64,000 bases of DNA, from assembly GCF_020686945.1 (NCBI RefSeq), contig NZ_JAJEPR010000008.1, forward strand, positions 1 through 64,000, given 5' to 3'. Position 1 is the stretch's first letter. Each line of letters begins with the position of its first letter. The notes beneath the pieces are model-generated. The model saw only the letters and a program-made list of their open reading frames with translations, was not told where the DNA came from and ran no database searches. A program made the position numbers and the translations under genes. Origin of the DNA: Limivivens faecihominis. GTDB lineage: Bacteria > Bacillota > Clostridia > Lachnospirales > Lachnospiraceae. Shown here in pieces: positions 49,694 through 58,232 of the stretch.

Positions 49694-50701
49694 ATGATGC
49701 AGAAAGTTTTAGGTTATGTAATTGAAGATTCAATTGTAAAGGAAGAAGAAGCAAAGATTTTGACACACATCAACGTAGCTTTCGGCCATCTGACGATGAA
49801 TGGAGAACTGGTTTTTGACTATCATCCGTTTTTGAAGCAGATGAAACAGGTCAGAGAATGGAATCCGGATATAAAGATCGTTTTATCCATTATACCGGAA
49901 GAGCCCGATGCCTTCACTGTAGTGAGCGCATCGGAAGAGCTTCGTGGGAATCTGACGGAAGCCTGCCGCAAACTGGTGGCAGAGAGCGGCTTTGATGGCG
50001 TGGATTTTGACTGGGAATACCCCTGCGTGCCTTCCAACGGAATGAATTGTTCACCGGCAGACCGTGAGAATTTTACACTGCTGTGTGAAGCTGCCAGAAA
50101 AGGAATGGACGCAGCAGGCGGCGGAATCGTTTCGATTGCTGCAGGCGCTGATCTCTATTATATTGAAAGCATTGAGGTGGACAAGCTTGCAAAAATACTT
50201 GATTATGTATGCCTGATGACCTATGACCTGAAATGCGGTTTTCATGCGTTGTCCGGTCATCATACGGCACTCTATTCTTCCACCGGAGATATTTTCCGCA
50301 ATAGCTGCGATCAGGCGCTGAGACTGTTCCATCAGGCTGGTTTTCCGAAAGAGATGCTGCTGATGGGAGCTGCTTTCTACTCCAGAAAATGGGAGAATGT
50401 CAAAGACCGTTATCACGGTTTTCTGCAGTATACAGAAAAAGGCGGCGGCTATGGTCCGAATTATGACGAACTTGCAGAAAAATACATCGATAAAAATGGT
50501 TATGTCTCTTACTGGGATGACGAAGCGAAAGCGCCCTTCCTGTTTAACGGTTCCACCTTTATCAGTTACGACGATGAGCGCTCTCTGGCCTGCAAGTGCA
50601 GATATGTGAAAGAGGAAGGAATCGGAGGAATCTTTTACTGGTGCCATAGCGGCGATACCAGCGGCGTTCTGCTGAGGAAAATTGGGGAAGAAATAAGATG
50701 A
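49694..50701 (+). CDS. GH18 chitinase/endo-N-acetylglucosaminidase-like hydrolase, cytoplasmic
   Basis: A 335-residue GH18 barrel. The DxxDxDxE motif is intact in FDGVDFDWEYP, with catalytic E108; further family marks are LMTYDLKCGFHALSGHHTAL and the C-terminal GIGGIFYWCHSGDTSG. ATG 49694 is chosen because GGAGGAG lies 5 bases before; no secretion signal, so it would cut imported chito-oligosaccharide or the GlcNAc-GlcNAc core of N-glycans. The shared locus with an alpha-mannosidase favours N-glycan cores; chitin oligosaccharides remain possible. Confidence 0.87.
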   Translation: MMQKVLGYVIEDSIVKEEEAKILTHINVAFGHLTMNGELVFDYHPFLKQMKQVREWNPDIKIVLSIIPEEPDAFTVVSASEELRGNLTEACRKLVAESGFDGVDFDWEYPCVPSNGMNCSPADRENFTLLCEAARKGMDAAGGGIVSIAAGADLYYIESIEVDKLAKILDYVCLMTYDLKCGFHALSGHHTALYSSTGDIFRNSCDQALRLFHQAGFPKEMLLMGAAFYSRKWENVKDRYHGFLQYTEKGGGYGPNYDELAEKYIDKNGYVSYWDDEAKAPFLFNGSTFISYDDERSLACKCRYVKEEGIGGIFYWCHSGDTSGVLLRKIGEEIR

Positions 50702-50725
50702 TGTGACAAAGGTAAGATATAAGAA

Positions 50726-50769
50726 AACCAGGCCGGGTTCTCTCTGAGTGGAGGGGATCCGGTTTTTTC
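50726..50769 (+). terminator. Terminator after the GH18 gene
   Basis: CCGGGTTCTCTC pairs with GAGGGGATCCGG (with G-T pairs and one mismatch), then six T. Confidence 0.72.
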
Positions 50770-50879
50770 TATATTATTTTCAGCACATATCTCCCCCGGA
50801 ATTATAGGGAAGATATAGGGCAAATCACACAAAATGTTTTATTGAAAATCATGAAAATCAATTATTTTGCCCAATCCTC

Positions 50880-50907
50880 TTGAAAAATCCTGTCATTAGT
50901 ATATTAT
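50880..50907 (+). promoter_or_regulatory. Probable promoter of the glycan transporter operon
   Basis: TTGAAA, 16 bases, TATTAT in an AT-rich region about 90 bases before the binding-protein start. Confidence 0.5.
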
Positions 50908-50993
50908 AAAGTTACAACAATTAACTTCGTGGTGTGAGGATAGAGATTAGAAAGAAACATCACAATTTTATTTCATTGGAGGAGGATTTCGTA

Positions 50994-52250
50994 ATGAAAA
51001 GCATGAAAAAACTTGTAAGCTTAGCACTTTGCACTGCTATGTTAGGCAGTACAATCCCTGGAATGAACATTGCAGCAGCAGAAACTACAGGGAAGACAGA
51101 GTTCTGGAACGATAAAATGGCTAATACTGATCAGAGCAAACTGGATCAGATGCAGGAGAGTATCAAAGACTTAAGTGGAATCGATGTAGAACTTATTGCA
51201 TATCCGGACACGGCTTCTTATCAGACCGCAATGCAGCAGTCCATCCGCACCGAGGATGCTCCGGGATTATTTACCTGGTGGAGCGGCTCTCAGCTGGAGA
51301 CTCTGGTAAAAGAAGGCCTTGTAGAAGATATGACTGATTTCTGGGATGAGTATGTAATTCCCAATGGCGTATCCGCAGATGTAGCCGATTCTTTGACCTT
51401 TGATGGAAAGATTTATGGTGTTCCTTACAGTATCATTTACAACACCATTATTTATAACAAAGATATTTTCAATCAGTATGGTCTTGAAGAACCCCAGACC
51501 TTTGATGAGTTCCTGACCGTATGCCAGACTCTTCTTGATAACGGTGTTACCCCTATCGCATTAAAGAGCGATTCCTGGGCAGGCTTCATCTGGTTCCAGG
51601 CTATGCTGGCCGCTTATGATCCGGCTCTCTATGAAGGCGTTTGCGATGGTTCTATCGCTTATACCGATGAGAAGGTAGTAGAAGTTATGAATCAGTGGAA
51701 AGATATGCTGGACAAAGGATATTTCTCCGCACCGATGACCAACGTTGATATGGCTAAGAGTGTTGCAACCGGCAGCGTAGCTATGGAGCTTGAGCCGAAC
51801 TATGAGGCAACTACCATTGTAAATGATTATGGACTGGATTCCAAAGAAGATCTGGGAACCTTCGTACTTCCTTCTGTAGATGGCGCAAAGAAGATTGTAT
51901 TCTATGAAATTGCTCCGCTTTGTGTATCAAGCACCAGCAAGGACAAAGACGCAGCTATCGAAGCTTTGAAGAGCTGGTTCACCAAAGAAAATCAGACTGT
52001 CTTCACAGATATCACCGGTTTCTTATGCAGCAGTCAGGTAACAGTTGATAATGAGTGTGTAAACCAGATGGTTGCTTACACAACAGATTCTGACAACTAC
52101 TCCATGATGCTCCGCTACTATGAGAATACTCCGTCAGATGTAAGAGACGTTGCTCTGGACGAGCTGATGAAATTTGAGCTGGGCGATGCTGGCGTGGATG
52201 AAGTATTAAGCACTATTCAGACAAAGGCAGATGAAGTTTTTGCAAAATAA
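50994..52250 (+). CDS. Sugar ABC transporter substrate-binding protein
   Basis: A 418-residue CUT1 binding protein. ATG 50994 follows GGAGGAGG and opens a signal peptide (MKSMKKLVSLALCTAMLGST, cleavage near IAAA-ETT). The single early Cys is inside the hydrophobic core and not in a lipobox. The mature part starts TEFWNDKMANTDQ; VPYSIIYNTIIYNKDIF and SDSWAGFIWFQAML are usual for oligosaccharide binders. It would deliver the mannose/GlcNAc oligosaccharide processed by GH38 and GH18. Confidence 0.9.
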   Translation: MKSMKKLVSLALCTAMLGSTIPGMNIAAAETTGKTEFWNDKMANTDQSKLDQMQESIKDLSGIDVELIAYPDTASYQTAMQQSIRTEDAPGLFTWWSGSQLETLVKEGLVEDMTDFWDEYVIPNGVSADVADSLTFDGKIYGVPYSIIYNTIIYNKDIFNQYGLEEPQTFDEFLTVCQTLLDNGVTPIALKSDSWAGFIWFQAMLAAYDPALYEGVCDGSIAYTDEKVVEVMNQWKDMLDKGYFSAPMTNVDMAKSVATGSVAMELEPNYEATTIVNDYGLDSKEDLGTFVLPSVDGAKKIVFYEIAPLCVSSTSKDKDAAIEALKSWFTKENQTVFTDITGFLCSSQVTVDNECVNQMVAYTTDSDNYSMMLRYYENTPSDVRDVALDELMKFELGDAGVDEVLSTIQTKADEVFAK

Positions 52251-52258
52251 ATAAAAAA

Positions 52259-52290
52259 ACAGCAGGCCACGGGTTTTCATGGCCTGCTGT
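52259..52290 (+). promoter_or_regulatory. Intercistronic stem-loop after binding-protein gene
   Basis: ACAGCAGGCCA pairs perfectly with TGGCCTGCTGT (11 bp, 10-base loop); there is no T-run, so genes downstream can still be transcribed. Confidence 0.7.
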
Positions 52291-52350
52291 ATTGAAACAG
52301 CTGAACTGGCCAGAGTACGGACCATGTGTTTAACAAAGAGGACGCTGAGA

Positions 52351-53223
52351 ATGAATATGACTAAAAAAAGAAAAAAGAATTATTTAACAGATTATTTATA
52401 CATCTTGCCAGCAGCAGCGTTTGTTGGGATCTTTTTTGTATCATCTATTTTATATACCTTTTATTTGAGCTTTTTTGAATGGGATGGTTTTTCAGAAAAA
52501 ATTTTTGTTGGCTTGAATAACTATAAAAATCTTTTCTGTGATGCCAATTTTTTGATTTCTGTACGAAATACGATTATCTGGGTTGTATGTTCCCTGGTAA
52601 CACAGGTTGTCTTACCCTTATTATTTGCAATTTTGATCACAAGGAGTTCCTTCCTTAAATTTTATAAGAATATTTTCTATTTCCCGACAGCTTTATCAGC
52701 AACGGTAGGAGGAATGATCATGACGACGCTGCTTTCTACCTATGGTTTACCCTATCTGGCTGGAAAATGGATTTCTCCGTCTTTGATGAGAGACTGGCTG
52801 TCCATTCCCAATGTCAATACGTTTATTATGATCATGACAGGAATTTGGCAGGGAATCGGCTTAAATATGCTGTTGTTTATATCTGGTTTAAGAAACATGG
52901 ACTATACACCGGTGGAGGCATCTATGATTGATGGCGCTGGCGGGCTTACATTATACACCAAAGTTATTTTACCGTTGCTGCGGCCGACCATTATCGTTGT
53001 ACTGTTGATGTCCCTGGTAAATAGCTTTAAGGTATTTGATTCCATCTGGGTTATGACAAAGGGTGGTCCTTATCGGACATCTGAGACCCTGGCACTTACC
53101 ATGTATCAGGAGTCATTTATCTATAACCGGTTGGGAAGCGGTGCTGCGATCGCGATTATTCTGACCATAGTTATTTTGATCATTTCCTATTTCAATATCA
53201 AAGGAACATTTAAGGAGGATTGA
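52351..53223 (+). CDS. Sugar ABC transporter permease (UgpA/MalF type)
   Basis: A 290-residue permease with six helices. ATG 52351 (MNMTKKRKKNYLTDYLYILP) is preferred: AGAGGA lies before it and the N-terminus is of normal form; an upstream in-frame ATG lies in the stem-loop. The EAA loop is VEASMIDGAGGLTLYTKVILPL. AT-richer than the enzyme genes around it. Pairs with 53231-54049. Confidence 0.9.
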   Translation: MNMTKKRKKNYLTDYLYILPAAAFVGIFFVSSILYTFYLSFFEWDGFSEKIFVGLNNYKNLFCDANFLISVRNTIIWVVCSLVTQVVLPLLFAILITRSSFLKFYKNIFYFPTALSATVGGMIMTTLLSTYGLPYLAGKWISPSLMRDWLSIPNVNTFIMIMTGIWQGIGLNMLLFISGLRNMDYTPVEASMIDGAGGLTLYTKVILPLLRPTIIVVLLMSLVNSFKVFDSIWVMTKGGPYRTSETLALTMYQESFIYNRLGSGAAIAIILTIVILIISYFNIKGTFKED

Positions 53224-53230
53224 GTATACG

Positions 53231-54049
53231 ATGCTAAAAATAAGTAAACGTCAGCAGATGATATGCAATGTAGTTCTGTCAATCCTTGGACTTGTATGGC
53301 TTGCACCCATCATTTTTGTGGTATTGAATATTTTTAAAACAAAGCAGGAATACAATATGGGAAGTTTCTGGCAGCTTCCGCATAGTTTTGCAGTCATAGA
53401 CAATTTTAAGAATGTAGTGGCAAATAAACTATTTGTCTATATGGGATCCAGTTTGTTATATGCGGTAGGCGGAGCTGTTCTGGCAGTATTCTTTTCTCTG
53501 CTGGCTGCATATGGTTTGACTCATCTGAGAATCAAACATAAGATGTTCTGGTTTCTGTTTATTTACAGTGGAACAATCTTTCCGTTTCAGGTTTATTTGA
53601 TCCCAATCTATAGAGGCTATTATAAGACTGGCCTTTATAATACCAAGTTCGGAATGATCCTGTTTTACTGTGCCATCAGTATTCCCTTTGCCATGTTTGT
53701 GCTGAGAAACTTCCTGATGGGAATTTCTTCTGAAATCTGCGAATCGGCAAAGATGGATGGAGCGACAAACTGGCAGGTACTGGTACATATTTTGACGCCT
53801 ATGGCAAAAGCACCGATTTCTATTGTATTTTTATCCCAGTTTACCTGGTGTTGGAATGATCTGATGTTTGGTCTTACATTTACAAAATCTACAAATGTGC
53901 GTCCGGTTATGGCAAGTATTTCCATGATGAGCATAGGAGATGTTCCATCTCTGTTTACCGCTTGTCTGCTGGCATCCATACCGACGATTGTTTTGTTCTT
54001 TGTTTTACAGGATAACTTTGAAGCAGGTTTTGCTTACACAGGAAAATAA
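53231..54049 (+). CDS. Sugar ABC transporter permease (UgpE/MalG type)
   Basis: A 272-residue partner permease. EAA loop CESAKMDGATNWQVLVHILTPM, conserved QFTWCWNDLMFGL and end LQDNFEAGFAYTGK. GGAGG lies 12-16 bases before the ATG. No ATPase gene follows. Confidence 0.92.
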   Translation: MLKISKRQQMICNVVLSILGLVWLAPIIFVVLNIFKTKQEYNMGSFWQLPHSFAVIDNFKNVVANKLFVYMGSSLLYAVGGAVLAVFFSLLAAYGLTHLRIKHKMFWFLFIYSGTIFPFQVYLIPIYRGYYKTGLYNTKFGMILFYCAISIPFAMFVLRNFLMGISSEICESAKMDGATNWQVLVHILTPMAKAPISIVFLSQFTWCWNDLMFGLTFTKSTNVRPVMASISMMSIGDVPSLFTACLLASIPTIVLFFVLQDNFEAGFAYTGK

Positions 54050-54072
54050 TCATACGAGAAGGAGAGAAAACC

Positions 54073-56523
54073 ATGGAAAAAATGTGGAATGTTTATTTGA
54101 TCCACCATTCACATACGGATATCGGCTATACAGAGCGTCAGGAGAAAATCATGCGTTATCATTATGATTTTATCCGTCAGGCGATTGAGATTCTGGATGA
54201 TATCCACAGTGGAAAAACGACTGGCTGCGATGGCTTTGTATGGCAGTGTGAGAACCACTGGCAGATCGAAAATTTCTACCAGATGGCAGATGAGGAGCTG
54301 AAAAAGAAATTTGAGGCTTATGTAAGAAGCGGAGAAATTGGTCTGAGCGGAAACTATCTGAATATGACAGAGCTGGTAAGCGCTCCGGTGTTAAACGATT
54401 CTCTGGATAAAATGCAGGCATACGGTAAGAAGACAGGTCATCCCATTGTGGCGGGAATGAGCGCAGATATCAATGGTCTTGCCTGGGGCTACGCGGATGC
54501 TCTGTATAATCACGGAGTTCGCTATTTCTACACCGCTCTGCATCCCCACCACGGAATGTTCCCGAACTATCATAAGACGCTTCCTTACTACTGGGAAGGT
54601 CCTTCCGGAAACCGTGTCCTGATGTGGAATGGGGATCATTATCATCTTGGAAATGAAATGTTCTTTTCACCTCATAGCGGCAGTGCTTATACGATTCGCG
54701 ACGAACTTTATGACCATATCAACAGCAAACTTTTCTATGATGTGGAGGATGAAGAGGCGGCAGAGGAAGCAGCGCTTCATACCAGAATTGAACGGTATCT
54801 GCATAATCTTGAGGATGAGAAATATCCTTACAGCATGGTTCCCTTCATGGTATCCGGAGCCATCACAGACAATGCTCCGCCAAGCAAAGAGATCGCTCGC
54901 CGTGTCAATAAACTGAATGAATATTATAAAGGAAAGATCCATTTCCAGATGGCGACTCTGGAGCAGTTTTTCCAGGAAGTAGAAAAACAGGCAAAAGATA
55001 TTCCTGTATACAGAGGAGATTTCACGGACTGGTGGGCAGATGGTATCGGTTCTACCCCGCATCCGGTAAAACTCTATCTGGATGCCGAAAGAAAATACAG
55101 TCTCTGTGAGAAAATGGATCCCGAGGGAACAAGAGGTTCCGCAGAACTCAAAGAAAAGGCAAGAGAAGAACTGATGATGTACGCAGAGCATACCTGGGGC
55201 TATTCCTCCAGCGTTTCTGAGCCCTGGGACAGTATGGTAGGTTCTCTGGAGCTTAAGAAAGACGCATATGCCATCAATGCAAATACGGATATTTCCAGAA
55301 ATCTGGATATTCTTATGGCACAGGAAGGTGAAGTCAGCATTCGTCAGGACAAACCGCAGCGCTATGTGATCATCAATCCGCATGACGAGGTGCTGCATAC
55401 CAATGCCTATATTTACATTGAGTTCTGGGAGTACATAGATGGTAAACCCTTTGATGCTTCCAGAATGGATTTAGTAGTTCGGAATACGGAGACCGGGGAA
55501 ATTATTCCCAGCCAGTTAAAGCAGATTGCAAGAGCTCTTCAGGTGGAGCTTGAAGTTTCCATGAAGCCTCATGAGAAATTTATTGCGGAGATCACCAGAA
55601 AGGAGAAACCGTATTTTACGATTCAGAACTATGCACATGTTGGAGCTGAAGGTGTGGAAGATATCCTTCAAGATTCGAATAACCGGTTAGATGAGGACGT
55701 TATCGATACGGATGATTTCCATATTGAGACAGATGGGAACGGCATCAAGAAGATCATCTGGAAAAAGGATGGATCTGATTTGATAAAAGAAAAAGGCACA
55801 GCCGCTTTTTCTGGCGTATATGAAATCACACCGATGGACGGAGTGTCTGCCTGTGAGGTAAGAAGACGCATGGGACGTAACAGAAAGAGCAAAGGAACGA
55901 TTCGCTCTTTCAGTCAGTTGAAAAACAGAAAGATTGTGGAAAACGGAGCTGTTTATTGTGCGTTGGAACTGAGCTACGAGCTGAAAGGCACAAGACTTTA
56001 TGATATCTTCCTCAAGGTTTATAAACATATGCCCAAGATTGAGGCAACAGTGAGAATCCATAAGACCAGCCGCTGGGAGCCGGAAAATCTTTACATAAGT
56101 CTTCCGTTCACAGCAGGCGATGGCAGCGAGTTTTACATTGATAAGACAGGTTGTGTGATCCGTCCTGGTATCGATCAGCTGCCTGGAACCTGTCAGGATT
56201 TCTATCTCATTCAGAACGGAGTGGCATGGACATCCAAAGAGAAAACGGTCAGCATCATCACGAAGGATGCTCCTCTCATCAGTCTGGGCGGATTGGAAGC
56301 AAAAAGAATCAACCTTTGCAATGGAAAAGATACAGAGCGGAACCAGTCAGAAGTTTACTCCTGGCCCATGAACAACTTCTGGGAAACAAACTTTAAAGTT
56401 GATCTGGGCGGTTTCTATGAGTTCCGTTATATCCTGGATGTGGAAGAAGGAGAAGAGATTCACGATACCTTCCGCCGCTGCCAGGCAGAAAATGAAGGAA
56501 TTTTGACTGGATATACAGAATAG
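54073..56523 (+). CDS. GH38-type alpha-mannosidase
   Basis: An 816-residue zinc-dependent retaining mannosidase, no signal peptide. The HxD zinc pair is H14 and D16 in IHHSHTDIGYT, the nucleophile is probably D132 in GMSADINGLAWGY, and later EHTWGYSSS supplies a further conserved His. The rest is the helical domain (about 290-420) and C-terminal beta domains. It would remove alpha-mannose from imported glycans. GAAGGAGAG precedes the ATG. A broken relative is at 46119. Related HTDIGYT proteins of unknown activity exist, so the mannoside specificity is inferred from the family and from the neighbours. Confidence 0.85.
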   Translation: MEKMWNVYLIHHSHTDIGYTERQEKIMRYHYDFIRQAIEILDDIHSGKTTGCDGFVWQCENHWQIENFYQMADEELKKKFEAYVRSGEIGLSGNYLNMTELVSAPVLNDSLDKMQAYGKKTGHPIVAGMSADINGLAWGYADALYNHGVRYFYTALHPHHGMFPNYHKTLPYYWEGPSGNRVLMWNGDHYHLGNEMFFSPHSGSAYTIRDELYDHINSKLFYDVEDEEAAEEAALHTRIERYLHNLEDEKYPYSMVPFMVSGAITDNAPPSKEIARRVNKLNEYYKGKIHFQMATLEQFFQEVEKQAKDIPVYRGDFTDWWADGIGSTPHPVKLYLDAERKYSLCEKMDPEGTRGSAELKEKAREELMMYAEHTWGYSSSVSEPWDSMVGSLELKKDAYAINANTDISRNLDILMAQEGEVSIRQDKPQRYVIINPHDEVLHTNAYIYIEFWEYIDGKPFDASRMDLVVRNTETGEIIPSQLKQIARALQVELEVSMKPHEKFIAEITRKEKPYFTIQNYAHVGAEGVEDILQDSNNRLDEDVIDTDDFHIETDGNGIKKIIWKKDGSDLIKEKGTAAFSGVYEITPMDGVSACEVRRRMGRNRKSKGTIRSFSQLKNRKIVENGAVYCALELSYELKGTRLYDIFLKVYKHMPKIEATVRIHKTSRWEPENLYISLPFTAGDGSEFYIDKTGCVIRPGIDQLPGTCQDFYLIQNGVAWTSKEKTVSIITKDAPLISLGGLEAKRINLCNGKDTERNQSEVYSWPMNNFWETNFKVDLGGFYEFRYILDVEEGEEIHDTFRRCQAENEGILTGYTE

Positions 56524-56535
56524 AGGTGAAAAACC

Positions 56536-57405
56536 ATGTCGATCTTTATCATGCTGGACGTCGGCGGAACAGAAATTAAGGGAGGCGTTTTCGATGTCTC
56601 CGGGGCTTTGCTGGGTGGCATCAGAAACTTTCAGGCGAAAGCCGGGGAAAATCCGGATACGATCTTTGAAAATTTCTGCCACATCATTTCTGATCTTGGC
56701 GGGGGCTTCCCAAAAGAAAAACTGGAAGGAATCGGCATGGCTTTCCCTGGGCCTTTTGATTATGAACAGGGCATCAGCCTGATGAGGGGACTGAACAAAT
56801 ACGATCAGATCTACGGAATGAGAATTCCGGAAGAATTGCGAAAAAGAAGCCGGAAACTGGAGAGAGTAAAAATCCTTTTCCGGCATGATGTGGAAGCCTT
56901 TGCCAGAGGCGTTTACCGCTTCGGAATGAAGAAACAGCAGGAAAAGGTTCTCTGTCTTTGCATCGGAACAGGAGCCGGCTCCGCCTTTCTTGAAAATGGT
57001 GAGGCTCTTAAGAAAAAAACGGAGGCAGTACCGGAAAACGGCTGGATTTATAATTCCGCTTTCCGGGATTCCATCCTGGATGATTATCTCTCAGTAAGAG
57101 GTCTGAAAAGACTCAGCAGAGAGATCATGGGGGAAGAAATGGATGGAAAAAGACTTTCAGAGCTTTGCAGTGAAAAGAATCCAGGAGCCCTGAAGGTATA
57201 CCGGGAATTTGGTAAAATCCTGTATGAAGGGATTTTGCCGTTCCTGGACAGTTTTAAACCGCAGGCATTGATCCTTGGCGGTCAGATCACAAAAAGTTTT
57301 CCATACTTTGGAGAAAAGCTTGAAAAGGCTTGTAAAGAGCGCAGCATAACACTTATAATGGAAGAAAATACTTCATTAAGAGCGATGCAAGGCCTGCTTT
57401 TTTAA
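56536..57405 (+). CDS. ROK-family sugar kinase
   Basis: A 289-residue kinase with the phosphate loop DVGGTEIKGG at 8-17, the sugar-binding/catalytic region RHDVEAFARG and adenosine motif LCIGTGAGSAF. The CxCGxxGC zinc site of most ROK kinases is not present; the region reads PENGWIYNSAF instead. It begins 12 bases after the mannosidase gene, so mannose or GlcNAc is the likely substrate, giving the 6-phosphate for the isomerase at 58233. Confidence 0.85.
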   Translation: MSIFIMLDVGGTEIKGGVFDVSGALLGGIRNFQAKAGENPDTIFENFCHIISDLGGGFPKEKLEGIGMAFPGPFDYEQGISLMRGLNKYDQIYGMRIPEELRKRSRKLERVKILFRHDVEAFARGVYRFGMKKQQEKVLCLCIGTGAGSAFLENGEALKKKTEAVPENGWIYNSAFRDSILDDYLSVRGLKRLSREIMGEEMDGKRLSELCSEKNPGALKVYREFGKILYEGILPFLDSFKPQALILGGQITKSFPYFGEKLEKACKERSITLIMEENTSLRAMQGLLF

Positions 57406-57425
57406 GAAAAACCGGAGGGATGGAT

Positions 57426-58148
57426 ATGATTCTGAACAGAGAAAAAGGAGCTCCGCCGCTGTATTCACAGGTGGAAACAATCCTGAGAACAGATATTGAG
57501 CATGGAAAATATAATAAGGGAGACAGTTTTCCTACAGAAAATATGCTGATGGAAGAGTATCAGGTGTCCAGAGTGACGATTCGTCAGGCAATGACAGCCC
57601 TGTCCCAGGCTGGCTATATCATGAGCAGAAGGGGAATCGGGACGGAAGTTACCTATGAGAAGATTGATGAGCATATGAAGAGTGTGATCAGCTTTACTGA
57701 TGAGATGAAGCAGCATAATATCACGATGAATACTTCTTACTGCAAGATGGAAAAAATCACTCCGTCCACCCGGGTAGCTATGGCTCTGGAAATACCGAAA
57801 ACAGATTTCTGTTATCGGCTTACTCGGGTGAGGAATGTTCAGGGAAGTCCGCTGGTCTATACCATCACTTATCTGAAATGTGTGGTGGAACTGCCGTTGG
57901 ATGAAAAATATTATATGAAATCTCTGTATAAATTTCTGAAGGATACCTACCAGATTGTCATTGAAAAAGGAAAAGATACGCTGGAGGCGGCGCTTCCATC
58001 AGAAGAAGTACAGGCATTTCTTGAAATCGGTCCGGCGATGCCGGTATTTAAGCGGGTAAGAAAAACCTATCTTCCGGAAAATGAAGTTTTTGAATATTCG
58101 ATTTGCTATTATCCGGGAAATCGCTATAAATATACGGTAGATCTTTAG
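57426..58148 (+). CDS. GntR/HutC-family transcriptional regulator (UTRA domain)
   Basis: A 240-residue regulator. N-terminal winged helix (LYSQVETILRTDIEHGKY, EYQVSRVTIRQAMTALSQAGY) and a C-terminal UTRA ligand domain (DFCYRLTRVRNVQGSPLVYT). ATG 57426 gives proper spacing from GGAGG (57414-57418). UTRA domains of this group bind sugar phosphates, such as the product of the kinase upstream, so it may control the glycan locus. Confidence 0.9.
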   Translation: MILNREKGAPPLYSQVETILRTDIEHGKYNKGDSFPTENMLMEEYQVSRVTIRQAMTALSQAGYIMSRRGIGTEVTYEKIDEHMKSVISFTDEMKQHNITMNTSYCKMEKITPSTRVAMALEIPKTDFCYRLTRVRNVQGSPLVYTITYLKCVVELPLDEKYYMKSLYKFLKDTYQIVIEKGKDTLEAALPSEEVQAFLEIGPAMPVFKRVRKTYLPENEVFEYSICYYPGNRYKYTVDL

Positions 58149-58232
58149 GAAAGATAAAAATGCAGTCCCCCGGCAATTTATTTTTCAGAAGGATATTTGT
58201 GTATCTATGAGAAAGCAGAAAAGGGGATAAGC

